From Clostridium sp. AM22-11AC (GTDB lineage: Bacteria > Bacillota > Clostridia > Lachnospirales > Lachnospiraceae): a DNA stretch of 64,000 nt. The notes under the pieces are model-generated. The model made no database searches. It was not told the origin of the DNA and was given only the letters and a program-made list of their open reading frames with translations. The stretch lies in assembly GCF_003473545.1 (NCBI RefSeq), contig NZ_QUCM01000014.1, forward strand, positions 1 to 64,000. The letters run 5' to 3'. The first letter of the stretch is position 1, and every line of letters begins with the position of its first letter. Made by a program: the position numbers and the translations under genes. Positions 42,164 through 51,256 of the stretch are shown here, one piece after another.

Positions 42164-43490
42164 CTTAAAACTAAAGATACTTTCCGTTTTCCTTGCCTTT
42201 TTTGTGTGGCTGGCAGTGACCAACATTTCCAACCCGGACGTAACTGCTACCAAGGAAGTACCTTTGGAGGTGCTGAACGAAGATGTGCTTTCCACAAACG
42301 GAAAAACCTATGAACTGATCGACAACCGCACGACAGTGACGGTAGCATACAAAGTGCGTACACTGGATGCAGGAAGTATTTCTGCTTCTGACTTCCGGGC
42401 CTATATCGATCTGGCAGATATGTACGAGCCTACAGGAGCAGTTCCTGTTAAGGTAGATGTAAAGAATAATAAAGTAGATGCTGTAACAGCAAAACCTATG
42501 GTGATCCGTGTGACTACGGAAGATGTACAGCAGAAAAAGTTTGACCTGACTGCCTATACAGAGGGAAAGACCGAGTCCGGGTACAGAGAGGGAACCGTCA
42601 ATATCGTGCCCACCAGTATTTATGTAAGCGGACCTGAATCACAGGTAGGACGGATCAGTACCGTTGGTATCACCATTCGTTTAGACGGTGCAAACTCTGA
42701 TCTTTCCGGTACAGCCCAGATCCAGTGCTTTGATGCGAACCGCAATAAGATCACTCTGGATGATCGTGTGACTTTAAGCCGGTCAGAGGCAGATTACACA
42801 CTTTCTATCTTAAAAGTAAAGACTCTGGGGCTGAATTTTGAGACAGAGGGAAGAGTTGCAGACGGATACCGTTTTACAGGGATCGAGAGTAATGTAAATT
42901 CCGTAGATGTAGTAGGACTTAAGTCTGATCTGGCAGAGATCAATGCCATCAACATTCCTAAGTCAGAGTTAAATATGGACGGTGCTTCTGCAGACAAAGA
43001 AGTGATCATTGATTTAAACAAATATCTTCCGGAAAATGTAGAACTGGCAGACTCTAACAGCAAGATCCATGTGACTTTAAAGGTAGAACCTTTAGAGACC
43101 AGGACCATTGAGTTAAAAACAAGCAAGATCCGCCAGGTAGGCGCTTCCAGCCGTTACAGTTACCAGTATGACAGAGATGCTATCCGTTTAAGCATCAAGG
43201 GCTTACAGGAAGATTTAGACCAGCTGACCGATGATGATTTAGAGGCAGAGGTAGATGTAAGCGATATGGGACCTGGAACCCATCCTGGAACTGTTACATT
43301 TGAACTGGGTGCAGCTTATGAACTGGTAAGTCAGGATGATCTTCAGATCATTGTCCATGACAGGGAACCGGGAGATACTGTACCGGCACCTACTCAGGAA
43401 GAGACAGGAAGCAGTACAAGGGAGACAACAGCAGCTGAAAGCAGCTCCGGTGCATCCAATCATACAACAGCGGCTGAAACAAGTCATTAA
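42141..43490 (+). CDS. cdaR: YbbR-domain protein CdaR, regulator of CdaA
   Basis: 449 residues: an N-terminal membrane anchor (residues 10-28, ILSVFLAFFVWLAVTN) and three or four extracytoplasmic YbbR repeats, ending in a Ser/Thr/Glu-rich tail of ~40 residues. In Bacillus and Listeria CdaR binds CdaA and modulates its activity. It overlaps cdaA. The low-complexity tail is longer than usual and may be a linker in the cell wall. Confidence 0.93.
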   Translation: MGKKLTNNLKLKILSVFLAFFVWLAVTNISNPDVTATKEVPLEVLNEDVLSTNGKTYELIDNRTTVTVAYKVRTLDAGSISASDFRAYIDLADMYEPTGAVPVKVDVKNNKVDAVTAKPMVIRVTTEDVQQKKFDLTAYTEGKTESGYREGTVNIVPTSIYVSGPESQVGRISTVGITIRLDGANSDLSGTAQIQCFDANRNKITLDDRVTLSRSEADYTLSILKVKTLGLNFETEGRVADGYRFTGIESNVNSVDVVGLKSDLAEINAINIPKSELNMDGASADKEVIIDLNKYLPENVELADSNSKIHVTLKVEPLETRTIELKTSKIRQVGASSRYSYQYDRDAIRLSIKGLQEDLDQLTDDDLEAEVDVSDMGPGTHPGTVTFELGAAYELVSQDDLQIIVHDREPGDTVPAPTQEETGSSTRETTAAESSSGASNHTTAAETSH

Positions 43491-43549
43491 TTAAGGGGAA
43501 AATAAGAAAAAAGGCAGTTTATATGCTGCGGGAAATCAGGAGAATAAAT

Positions 43550-43813
43550 ATGGTAAGTGGAACAACAGTGATCAAGAACCCATCCGGTCTTCATTTAAGA
43601 CCTGCAGGCATCCTTTGCAAAGAGGCTCTGCTTTATAAATCAAAAATCTCTTTTAAGGTACGCAATGTGACAGCAAATGCAAAAAGTGTGCTCAGTGTGC
43701 TTGGAGCATGTGTAAAATGCGGAGAAGAGATCGAATTTAACTGTACCGGCCCTGATGAGGAAAAAGCTCTTGCAGCAATGATCAAAATTGTGGAGGACGG
43801 ATTAGGGGAGTAA
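43550..43813 (+). CDS. ptsH: phosphocarrier protein HPr
   Basis: 87 residues. It carries phosphate from enzyme I to sugar permeases on His in GLHLRPAG. The Ser-46 region reads NAKSVLSVLG instead of the usual KSIMGVM: the serine is kept but the hydrophobic patch that HPr kinase and CcpA recognise has changed. It lies 28 bases before ptsI. The start is ATG 43550 (AGGAG upstream); the frame from 43523 extends before that site. Confidence 0.93.
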   Translation: MVSGTTVIKNPSGLHLRPAGILCKEALLYKSKISFKVRNVTANAKSVLSVLGACVKCGEEIEFNCTGPDEEKALAAMIKIVEDGLGE

Positions 43814-43841
43814 ACCATAAATTAATAAGGAGGACACACAT

Positions 43842-45563
43842 ATGTTTAAGGGAACAAGTGCTTCTGCCGGTATTGGCATTGGCAAAGCTGTGATCGTAGA
43901 AGAAGCAGAATTAGTGATCACAAGAAATGAGGTAGCAGATGCAGAGGCTGAGATCCAGCGCTTTAAGGGGGCTCTGGAAAAGACCATTGCAGCTACACAG
44001 AAGATGGCAGACGATCTGGCTTCCCGCGTGGGAGAGAAGGAAGCAGAGATTATGCAGGGACACATGATGCTGTTATCAGATCCCATGCTTACAGGGGAGA
44101 TTGAAAATAGCGTGAAAAATGACAAGGTAAACTGTGAGTTTGCAATTGAAAATGTATGCAATATGTATGCAGATATGTTTGCGTCTATGGGAGACGAATT
44201 GATGCAGCAGCGCGCTACGGATATGAGGGATATCAAAGTGCGTATGCAGCGTACATTAATGGGTCTGGAGTCTGTAGATGTATCTTTACTGCCAAAGGGA
44301 AGCATACTGGTAGCAAAGGATCTGACCCCGTCCATGACAGCAGGCATCAATCCGGAAAATGTTTCCGGTATCGTAACAGAGCTGGGAGGAAAAACCTCAC
44401 ACAGCGCTATTTTAGCAAGGGCACTGGAGATCCCGGCAGTAGTTGCAGTAAATGGCCTGATGGATGCAGTAAAGGACGGAGACAGTGTAGTCCTTGACGG
44501 AAGCACCGGAGAGGTATTTGTAAATCCGGAGGCTTCTGTTGAAAAAGAATACGAAGAAAAGAGAAGCCAGTTCTTAAAAGACAAAAAAGAACTGGAAAAA
44601 TACATTGGACAGCCTTCTGTTACAAAAGACGGCGTACAGGTAGAGATCGTTGCCAATATCGGTAAACCGGAAGATGTGGACAAGGTGTTACAGTACGATG
44701 GAGAAGGCGTTGGTCTGTTCCGTACCGAGTTCCTGTTTATGGACCGTACTGCCATGCCTACAGAAGAAGAGCAGTTTGAAGCATACAAGAAAGTAGCTAT
44801 TGCATTAAACGGCAAGCCGGTGATCATCCGTACATTAGATATCGGCGGTGACAAAGAGATCCCGTATATGGGACTGGAAAAGGATGAGAACCCATTCCTG
44901 GGCTATCGTGCCATCCGTCTGTGCCTGGACAGAAAAGAGGATATTTACAAGCCACAGCTGCGTGCCCTTTTAAGAGCCAGCGCATATGGCAATATCCGTA
45001 TTATGATCCCTCTTGTAACCTGCATTGACGAGTTAAGAGAGGCAAAAGCACTGATTGAAGAGATCAAGGCTGAATTAGATGAAAAGAACATTGCATACAA
45101 GAAAGACATCCAGGTAGGTATCATGGTAGAGACAGCAGCCGCTTCCCTGATCGCAGATATCTTTGCAAAAGAGGCAGATTTCTTCAGTATCGGTACCAAT
45201 GACCTGACCCAGTATACCATGTCAGTAGACAGAGGAAACAAGAAGGTATCCTATCTGTACTCTACCTTCAATCCTGCAGTACTCAGAAGCATCCGCCACA
45301 TTATCGCATGCGGACGTGAAGCAGGCATTATGGTAGGTATGTGTGGTGAAGCAGCCAGTGATCCGATGATGATCCCGCTGTTACTTGCCTTTGGTTTAAA
45401 TGAATTCAGTATGAGCGCATCCGCCATCCTGCGCGCAAGAAAGATGGTAACAGAATACAGTGTAGAAGAACTTCAGGCAGTAGCTGACAAGGCTATGAGC
45501 TTTGCAACAACAGCAGAAGTAGAAGACTACATGAGAAAGTTTGTGGAGAAGATTACAGGTTAA
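43842..45563 (+). CDS. ptsI: phosphoenolpyruvate-protein phosphotransferase (enzyme I)
   Basis: The general PTS enzyme, 573 residues. It takes phosphate from PEP onto His in GGKTSHSAI (near 190) and passes it to HPr. The C-terminal PEP-binding barrel shows GVGLFRTEFLFMDR, RTLDIGGDK, and the Cys-containing GMCGEAASDP. AAGGAGG precedes ATG 43842. It serves the scrA permease among others. Its stop codon overlaps the next gene's start (TAATG). Confidence 0.97.
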   Translation: MFKGTSASAGIGIGKAVIVEEAELVITRNEVADAEAEIQRFKGALEKTIAATQKMADDLASRVGEKEAEIMQGHMMLLSDPMLTGEIENSVKNDKVNCEFAIENVCNMYADMFASMGDELMQQRATDMRDIKVRMQRTLMGLESVDVSLLPKGSILVAKDLTPSMTAGINPENVSGIVTELGGKTSHSAILARALEIPAVVAVNGLMDAVKDGDSVVLDGSTGEVFVNPEASVEKEYEEKRSQFLKDKKELEKYIGQPSVTKDGVQVEIVANIGKPEDVDKVLQYDGEGVGLFRTEFLFMDRTAMPTEEEQFEAYKKVAIALNGKPVIIRTLDIGGDKEIPYMGLEKDENPFLGYRAIRLCLDRKEDIYKPQLRALLRASAYGNIRIMIPLVTCIDELREAKALIEEIKAELDEKNIAYKKDIQVGIMVETAAASLIADIFAKEADFFSIGTNDLTQYTMSVDRGNKKVSYLYSTFNPAVLRSIRHIIACGREAGIMVGMCGEAASDPMMIPLLLAFGLNEFSMSASAILRARKMVTEYSVEELQAVADKAMSFATTAEVEDYMRKFVEKITG

Positions 45564-46870
45564 TGGCAGTTTATCTTATTTGTTATGGAATCAGTTTTAT
45601 TCTGGCCTGGCAGCACTTATATGTGCTGTCCGGCCTTGTTTTAGTTGGAGCAGCAGTATGGCTGTATATCAGAGATTATATCCGGACAGGAAACCTGATC
45701 CACCTGCGAGGTCTGTTCTGTCTGTTTTTTGTAGGAGGGCAGGGAATTTCCTGCTTTAAGCTTTCCTATCTGCAGACGGACTGGCTGCTTATTACATGGA
45801 TCAGCTTCTTTCTGGCAGTTATGGCATTCTGGTGGGTATTTGAGGTGCTGACCAGATTGTATGACGGCTGGAGTGCAGCGGATATGGGTTCTGTATACAA
45901 ATATTATTCATCTGCTGACTCCCCTTTACAGGCAAACCGTATTCTGATCTCCATGGCAGTGATCACTCTGGTTTCTATCCTGGCCTTTGCTTTTGAAGCA
46001 TGGAGACTGGGCTTTGTGCCGATGTTTTCCTATGGCGTACCACATGCATATTCTTATTTTCATATTAAAGGGATCCATTACTTTACTGTATCCTGCGTAC
46101 TGGTCCCAAGTCTTTCCGTCGTATACTGTCTGATGATGGCAAGAAGAGGAAGAGGACTGGTAAGATACAAGGGCTTCTGGCTGGCAGTGATCTGTGATAT
46201 TGTGGCAGTGATGATCCCGCTGTTATGCGTTTCCCGTTTCCAGCTGATCCTTGCAGTGGGAATGGCTGTATTTACCTACATTTCCATGACAGGAAGCTTC
46301 AGCCTGGTTTATGTGGGAGTGTTGTTTGTGGCACTGATCCCGGCTTATGTTGCCTTGACTGTGCTTCGCAGCCATAGCGTCGAGTACTTAAACGGCATTT
46401 TTGAGATGAAGAATAGCCATATGCCGATTTTTATCACTCAGCCATATATGTATATCGCTAATAACTATGACAACTTTAATTGTATGGCAGCGGAGTTAAA
46501 ACATTTCTCCTTTGGACTTAAGGGACTGTTCCCGTTATGGGCGCTGACAGGACTTAAATTTATCTTCCCGTCACTGGCAGATTTTCCACTGTTTGTGACA
46601 AAAGAAGAACTGACTACAGTAACACTGTTTTATGATGCGTTTTATGATTTTGGTGTTGTGGGAATGGTATTTTTCGGCGGTTTTTTAGGGGGTGTCTGCT
46701 ATCTGTTGGGACGTTTCAGAAGAAAACTCACCTGCCCCGCCGGTCATGTGATCTACGCCCAGATCGCCATGTACATGATGTTGTCTTTCTTTACAACATG
46801 GTTTTCCAATCCTACTACCTGGTTTTACCTGATCGTGTCCGGGATCGTGTATGTGTATGTGAATTCTTAA
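45563..46870 (+). CDS. polysaccharide polymerase-like multi-pass membrane protein
   Basis: 435 residues, about 12 hydrophobic segments, with a larger extracytoplasmic loop near 270-340 (HSVEYLNGIFEMKNSHMP). The shape and the terminal FFGGFLGG resemble O-antigen or oligosaccharide repeat-unit polymerases. No glycosyltransferase genes adjoin it. It starts within the ptsI stop codon, so it is translationally coupled to a PTS gene, an odd pairing. Assignment rests on topology. Confidence 0.65.
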   Translation: MAVYLICYGISFILAWQHLYVLSGLVLVGAAVWLYIRDYIRTGNLIHLRGLFCLFFVGGQGISCFKLSYLQTDWLLITWISFFLAVMAFWWVFEVLTRLYDGWSAADMGSVYKYYSSADSPLQANRILISMAVITLVSILAFAFEAWRLGFVPMFSYGVPHAYSYFHIKGIHYFTVSCVLVPSLSVVYCLMMARRGRGLVRYKGFWLAVICDIVAVMIPLLCVSRFQLILAVGMAVFTYISMTGSFSLVYVGVLFVALIPAYVALTVLRSHSVEYLNGIFEMKNSHMPIFITQPYMYIANNYDNFNCMAAELKHFSFGLKGLFPLWALTGLKFIFPSLADFPLFVTKEELTTVTLFYDAFYDFGVVGMVFFGGFLGGVCYLLGRFRRKLTCPAGHVIYAQIAMYMMLSFFTTWFSNPTTWFYLIVSGIVYVYVNS

Positions 46871-46901
46871 TAATGGATAAAATTGAAAAATAAACTGTTT
46901 A

Positions 46902-46926
46902 GGCTCTGCGGCTGCAGGGCCTTTTT
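46902..46926 (+). terminator. terminator of the cdaA-pts run
   Basis: GGCTCTGC (46902-46909) pairs with GCAGGGCC (46914-46921, one G-U), loop of four, then five T. Confidence 0.9.
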
Positions 46927-46963
46927 GCTGCTGTACCATTGACTAACAGACCAAAACGGTTGG

Positions 46964-46992
46964 TTGAAGCACCTGTATGAGTGATTTATAAT
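46964..46992 (+). promoter_or_regulatory. promoter of the sulfhydrylase gene
   Basis: TTGAAG (46964-46969), 17 bases, perfect TATAAT (46987-46992). The ~80-base leader after it shows no SAM riboswitch or T-box. Confidence 0.75.
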
Positions 46993-47076
46993 GGAATGAG
47001 TGCAGAGAAAAATAAGCGGCTGCGTAGCAGACATTTGTTTTTCGCAAGCCATTAAACTCATACAAGGAGAAGGAAC

Positions 47077-48354
47077 ATGGAAAAGAAACAATCATTAGAT
47101 ACCATTTGTATCCAGGGCGGCTGGCAGCCGAAAAACGGAGAGCCCAGACAGCTTCCAATCTATCAGAGTACTACTTTTAAATATACTACAAGCGAACAGA
47201 TGGGACGTCTGTTTGACTTAGAGGAAAATGGCTATTTTTATACAAGACTGGCAAATCCAACCAATGACGCAGTAGCAGCAAAGATCTGCGCTCTGGAAGG
47301 TGGCGTAGGCGCTATGCTTACCTCTTCCGGTCAGGCAGCTAACTTTTATGCGATCATGAACTTATGCCAGGCAGGTGACCATGTAGTCAGCTCTGCAGCA
47401 ATCTACGGCGGAACCACCAACCTGTTTACGGTTACGATCCCGAAAATGGGCGTAGAATGCACTCTGGTAAGCCCGGATGCAACAGAAGAAGAGCTGGCAG
47501 CAGCTTTCCGTCCAAATACAAAGGCATTATTTGCTGAGACCATTGCAAACCCGGCTTTAACAGTTCTGGATATTGAGAAGTTTGCAAAGGTAGCTCATGA
47601 GCATGGTGTACCTCTGATCGTGGACAATACCTTCGCAACCCCGATCAACTGCCGTCCGTTTGAGTGGGGCGCAGATATTGTTACCCACAGTACCACCAAG
47701 TACATGGATGGACATGCTATGACAGTAGGCGGCTGTATCGTAGACAGTGGAAACTTTGACTGGGAAGCCCATCATGATAAGTTTACCGGTTTAACAGAGC
47801 CGGATGAGTCTTATCATGGCATTATCTATACACAGAAGTTTGGAAAACTGGCTTATATCACAAAGGCAACTTCCCAGCTGATGCGTGATCTGGGATCCAT
47901 CCAGTCCCCGCAGAATGCTTTCCTGATCAATGTAGGACTGGAAACACTGCACCTTCGTATGCCAAAGCACTGTGAAAATGCCTTAAAGGTAGCTACTTAC
48001 TTAAAATCCAGGGAAGATGTTGCCTGGGTCAACTATCCGGGACTGGAGGGAGATAAGTACTACGAGCTGGCAAAGAAATACATGCCAAACGGTACCTGCG
48101 GCGTTATCTCTTTTGGCTTAAAGTCCGGAAGAAAGGGCGCAGCAGACTTTATGGATAAGTTAAAGCTGTGCTCCATTGAGACTCATGTGGCTGACTCCCG
48201 TACAGCTGTTCTTCATCCTGCAAGCCATACCCACAGACAGCTGACAGATGAGCAGTTAGTAGAAGCAGGCGTAGACCCGTCTATGATCCGCCTTAGTGTA
48301 GGTATTGAAGGTGCAGACGATATTATTGAGGATATCCGGCAGGCTCTGGAGTAG
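47077..48354 (+). CDS. metY: O-acetylhomoserine sulfhydrylase (Cys/Met metabolism PLP enzyme)
   Basis: A 425-residue PLP enzyme that joins sulfide to O-acetyl-L-homoserine, giving homocysteine for methionine synthesis. Seen: YTRLANPTNDAV, SSGQAANFYAIMNL, DNTFATPI, and the Schiff-base Lys in HSTTKYMDGH; the late TGLTEPDESYHG insert is typical of MetY rather than of cystathionine lyases. AAGGAG precedes ATG 47077. It is monocistronic. Methionine gamma-lyase is the main alternative. Confidence 0.9.
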   Translation: MEKKQSLDTICIQGGWQPKNGEPRQLPIYQSTTFKYTTSEQMGRLFDLEENGYFYTRLANPTNDAVAAKICALEGGVGAMLTSSGQAANFYAIMNLCQAGDHVVSSAAIYGGTTNLFTVTIPKMGVECTLVSPDATEEELAAAFRPNTKALFAETIANPALTVLDIEKFAKVAHEHGVPLIVDNTFATPINCRPFEWGADIVTHSTTKYMDGHAMTVGGCIVDSGNFDWEAHHDKFTGLTEPDESYHGIIYTQKFGKLAYITKATSQLMRDLGSIQSPQNAFLINVGLETLHLRMPKHCENALKVATYLKSREDVAWVNYPGLEGDKYYELAKKYMPNGTCGVISFGLKSGRKGAADFMDKLKLCSIETHVADSRTAVLHPASHTHRQLTDEQLVEAGVDPSMIRLSVGIEGADDIIEDIRQALE

Positions 48355-48423
48355 ACAAAATGAAAGAAATTCGTTATTTTTTGTTGAGAATAGCGATTAA
48401 TCATTAATAAAAACTACATAAAA

Positions 48424-48440
48424 TTGTGCAATATGCACAA
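48424..48440. promoter_or_regulatory. 17-bp palindrome upstream of the purine operon promoter
   Basis: TTGTGCA-ATA-TGCACAA, perfect. It ends 32 bases before the -35 box at 48473. No T-run follows, so a protein-binding operator is more likely than a terminator. The protein is unknown. Confidence 0.5.
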
Positions 48441-48472
48441 ATACAATAAAATATTTTTGAGAAATTTCAATC

Positions 48473-48501
48473 TAGACTAAAAAAATAGTTAGATATATAA
48501 T
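48473..48501 (+). promoter_or_regulatory. promoter of the xanthine dehydrogenase operon
   Basis: TAGACT (48473-48478), 17 bases, perfect TATAAT (48496-48501). The transcript would start near 48508, just ahead of the riboswitch. Confidence 0.65.
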
Positions 48502-48527
48502 AAAGACAATCAAATAAACCAATTGTC

Positions 48528-48617
48528 TGATATGTATATCCTGGGGATCGGCCCAGAGTCTCTACCAACTACCTTAAGAGTTGACTACATAGTTTATGTA
48601 GTCAGCTCTTTTTTTCT
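48528..48617 (+). promoter_or_regulatory. purine riboswitch (guanine/xanthine type) with overlapping terminator
   Basis: The aptamer fits the purine class: short P1 (48531-48536 with 48586-48591), J1/2 TATATC, P2 CTGGG/CCCAG (48541-48545, 48552-48556) with loop ending GG, J2/3 containing TCTCTACC (48559-48566), P3 (48566-48570 with 48579-48583) with loop beginning CC, then GACTA. The specificity base equivalent to C74 is C at 48585, and U51 is T at 48563, which favours guanine, hypoxanthine or xanthine over adenine. A 15-bp terminator (48577-48591 with 48595-48609, then seven T) uses the aptamer's P3 and P1 3' strands. Aptamer and terminator cannot coexist, so ligand should switch the genes on. 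Both loops look one base short. Confidence 0.85.
48577..48617 (+). terminator. riboswitch-controlled terminator
   Basis: 15 pairs (one G-U) around a GTT loop, then TTTTTTT. It overlaps the aptamer's 3' half and forms only if the aptamer is not folded. A ~200-base leader without clear features follows, up to the ribosome site at 48801. Confidence 0.9.
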
Positions 48618-48815
48618 ACCCTCAGGGTACATTTTCCGTAGTTATCCTGTAAGCATCTGCGATGGGGTTTGGCAGGTCAAAATGGGGAAGTGGAAAGGGC
48701 TGTTTTTCATCAGATAGGGGCTGTCCTCTCAGGTACAGCAGACAAAAAACTTCTCACATGATTAAGTACAGAAAGATTCCGGGAGAACATAAGGTTAGTA
48801 AAGGAGGAAGCGTTT

Positions 48816-51242
48816 ATGAAAGTTGTAGGTCAGGGATTGAACCGTGTTGATGCATATGGAAAAGTAACTGGCGAAGCGAAATACAGCGCAGATTTAGAGC
48901 CAAGGGATATCCTTCATGGAAAGGTGATCCATTCTACTATTGCAAATGGTCTTGTAAAAAGCTTTGATCTTACAGAAGCATTAAAGGTACCTGGTGTTGT
49001 AAAGATCCTTACCTGCTTTGACGCACCGGACTGCCAGTTTCCAACTGCAGGTCATCCATGGAGCGTAGAGGCAAAGCATCAGGATATCTGCGACAGAAGA
49101 GTATTAAACCAGAGAGTAAGGCTGTATGGAGATGATATTGCAGCAGTTGTAGCTGAAAATGAGGTAGCAGCTGCACAGGCAGCCCGTCTGGTAAAGGTAG
49201 AATATGAGGAATATGAGCCGATCGTTACCGTAAAGGCAGCTATGGCACCGGGGGCAACACCACTGCATCAGGATATCCGTAAAGATAATGTGATCGTTCA
49301 CTCCCATATGACTATGGGACCAAAGGATTTTACCTTTGAAGACGGCTTAAAACAGGCAAAAGAAAAATATAAAGAGGAAGATCTGGTGGAGATCAATGAA
49401 GTATACGATACACCACGTATTTCCCACTGCCATATCGAACTTCCTGTTTCCTGGGCTTATGTAGATGTAAACGGAAAAGTAACCGTTGTTTCTTCTACCC
49501 AGATCCCGCATATTGTACGCCGCTGTACAGCGCAGGCGTTGGGTATTCCGATCGGTAAAGTCCGTATTATCAAGCCATATATCGGCGGCGGATTTGGAAA
49601 TAAGCAGGATGTGCTGTATGAACCGTTAAATGCGTTCCTGACAATGAGCGTAGGCGGAAGACCTGTAAGACTGGAGATCAGCCGTGAGGAGACCATTTCC
49701 GGAACCAGAACCCGTCATGCCATCGAAGGTGTATGCCGTGGTCTGGTAACAAAGGACGGTACGGTTCTTGCAAGACAGTTAGACGCTTATGCAAACAACG
49801 GAGGTTATGCTTCCCATGGCCATGCAATCTGCGCTAACTGCGGAAACGTATTTAAGGATCTGTACAGAGACCGTTTAGGTGCTGAGATTGACTGCTGGAC
49901 TGTTTATACTTCTTCACCGACTGCCGGTGCTATGCGTGGATATGGTATCCCACAGGCAGCATGGTTTGCAGAATGTCTTACAGATGATATGGCAACAGCT
50001 ATTGGCATGGATCCCTATGAATTCCGTATGAAGAACTGTATGGAAGACGGTTTCGTAGATCCTGCAAATGGTATTACATTCCATACATATGGCTTAAAGA
50101 AATGTATGGAAGCAGGAAAGAAATACATCCACTGGGATGAAAAGAGAAAAGAGTATGCAAACCAGACCGGTCCTGTAAGACGTGGTGTGGGAATGTCTAT
50201 TTTCTGTTACAAGACAGGTGTACATCCGATCTCACTTGAGACATCTTCTGTACGTATGGTATTAAACCAGGACGGCTCCATGCAGGTATCCATGGGTGCT
50301 ACAGAGATCGGTCAGGGCGCAGATACAGTATTCAGCCAGATGGCCTCTGAGACTACAGGCATTTCCTTTGACAAGGTATTTATCGTATCCACCCAGGATA
50401 CAGACCTGACACCATTTGATACAGGTGCGTATGCTTCCAGACAGACTTATGTATCCGGTATGGCCTGCAAGAAATGTGCAACGGAATTAAGACACCGTAT
50501 TCTGGACTATGCAGCATACATGTTAAATCATGATGTGACGGATCTTTCCAAGACTGTGTACGCAGATCTGGTAAAAGAGTCAGCTGGAAAGCTTCGTGAA
50601 GCATTAGGACTCCATCCGGAAGATGAGGTTAAGGAAGATATGTTAGACATCGTTGACAGCAAGATCGTTGTACACGGTGGTGATCCGGTCCTCTTTGATG
50701 TGGCAGTAGTAGCAGATACAGCCTTCTATTCATTAGATAAATCCATTCATCTGACTGCAGAAGTGACCAACCAGTGTCTGGATAATACATTCTCCTCCGG
50801 CTGCTGCTTTGTAGACGTAGAAGTAGATATGCCACTGGGACTGGTAACTGTAAAGGATATCATCAATGTTCATGACTCCGGTATCCTGATCAATCCAAAG
50901 ACAGCAGAGGCACAGGTACATGGCGGTATGAGCATGAGCCTTGGATTTGGACTTTCCGAGGAATTATTAGTGGATGAAAAGACAGGACGTCCATTAAACA
51001 ACAACCTGCTGGATTATAAGATCCCGACTGCTATGGATGCGCCGGATCTTCATGTGGAGTTTATCCAGTTAGATGACCCAACAGGCCCTTATGGAAACAA
51101 GTCTCTGGGTGAGCCACCTGCAATCCCGGTTGCGCCTGCAGTAAGAAATGCGATCTTAAATGCTACCGGTGTTCATATGAACGTAAGTCCTATGACAGCA
51201 CAGAGACTGATCGAAAAATTCAAGGAAAAAGGTCTGATCTAG
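48816..51242 (+). CDS. xdhA: xanthine dehydrogenase, molybdenum-binding subunit
   Basis: The catalytic subunit, 808 residues, hydroxylating xanthine (and probably hypoxanthine) at the molybdenum centre. Seen: PYIGGGFGNKQD, the aldehyde-oxidase/xanthine-dehydrogenase fold with AGAMRGYGIPQ, EIGQGADTVF, and the catalytic Glu in SLGEPPAIPVAPAV near the C-terminus. AAAGGAGG precedes ATG 48816. Substrate is assigned from the family plus the purine riboswitch and the purine permease in the same operon. Confidence 0.92.
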   Translation: MKVVGQGLNRVDAYGKVTGEAKYSADLEPRDILHGKVIHSTIANGLVKSFDLTEALKVPGVVKILTCFDAPDCQFPTAGHPWSVEAKHQDICDRRVLNQRVRLYGDDIAAVVAENEVAAAQAARLVKVEYEEYEPIVTVKAAMAPGATPLHQDIRKDNVIVHSHMTMGPKDFTFEDGLKQAKEKYKEEDLVEINEVYDTPRISHCHIELPVSWAYVDVNGKVTVVSSTQIPHIVRRCTAQALGIPIGKVRIIKPYIGGGFGNKQDVLYEPLNAFLTMSVGGRPVRLEISREETISGTRTRHAIEGVCRGLVTKDGTVLARQLDAYANNGGYASHGHAICANCGNVFKDLYRDRLGAEIDCWTVYTSSPTAGAMRGYGIPQAAWFAECLTDDMATAIGMDPYEFRMKNCMEDGFVDPANGITFHTYGLKKCMEAGKKYIHWDEKRKEYANQTGPVRRGVGMSIFCYKTGVHPISLETSSVRMVLNQDGSMQVSMGATEIGQGADTVFSQMASETTGISFDKVFIVSTQDTDLTPFDTGAYASRQTYVSGMACKKCATELRHRILDYAAYMLNHDVTDLSKTVYADLVKESAGKLREALGLHPEDEVKEDMLDIVDSKIVVHGGDPVLFDVAVVADTAFYSLDKSIHLTAEVTNQCLDNTFSSGCCFVDVEVDMPLGLVTVKDIINVHDSGILINPKTAEAQVHGGMSMSLGFGLSEELLVDEKTGRPLNNNLLDYKIPTAMDAPDLHVEFIQLDDPTGPYGNKSLGEPPAIPVAPAVRNAILNATGVHMNVSPMTAQRLIEKFKEKGLI

Positions 51243-51256
51243 GGAGGTGAATGAGT

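Noticed and set aside
43802..44854. 350-codon open frame on the minus strand across the ptsI gene
   Set aside because: It mirrors the well-conserved enzyme I reading frame, is Ser/Thr/Pro/Ile-rich as antisense shadows are, and has no family motif.
46993..47076. SAM riboswitch or T-box before the sulfhydrylase gene
   Set aside because: The leader is about 80 bases and shows neither the SAM core motifs nor a T-box sequence.
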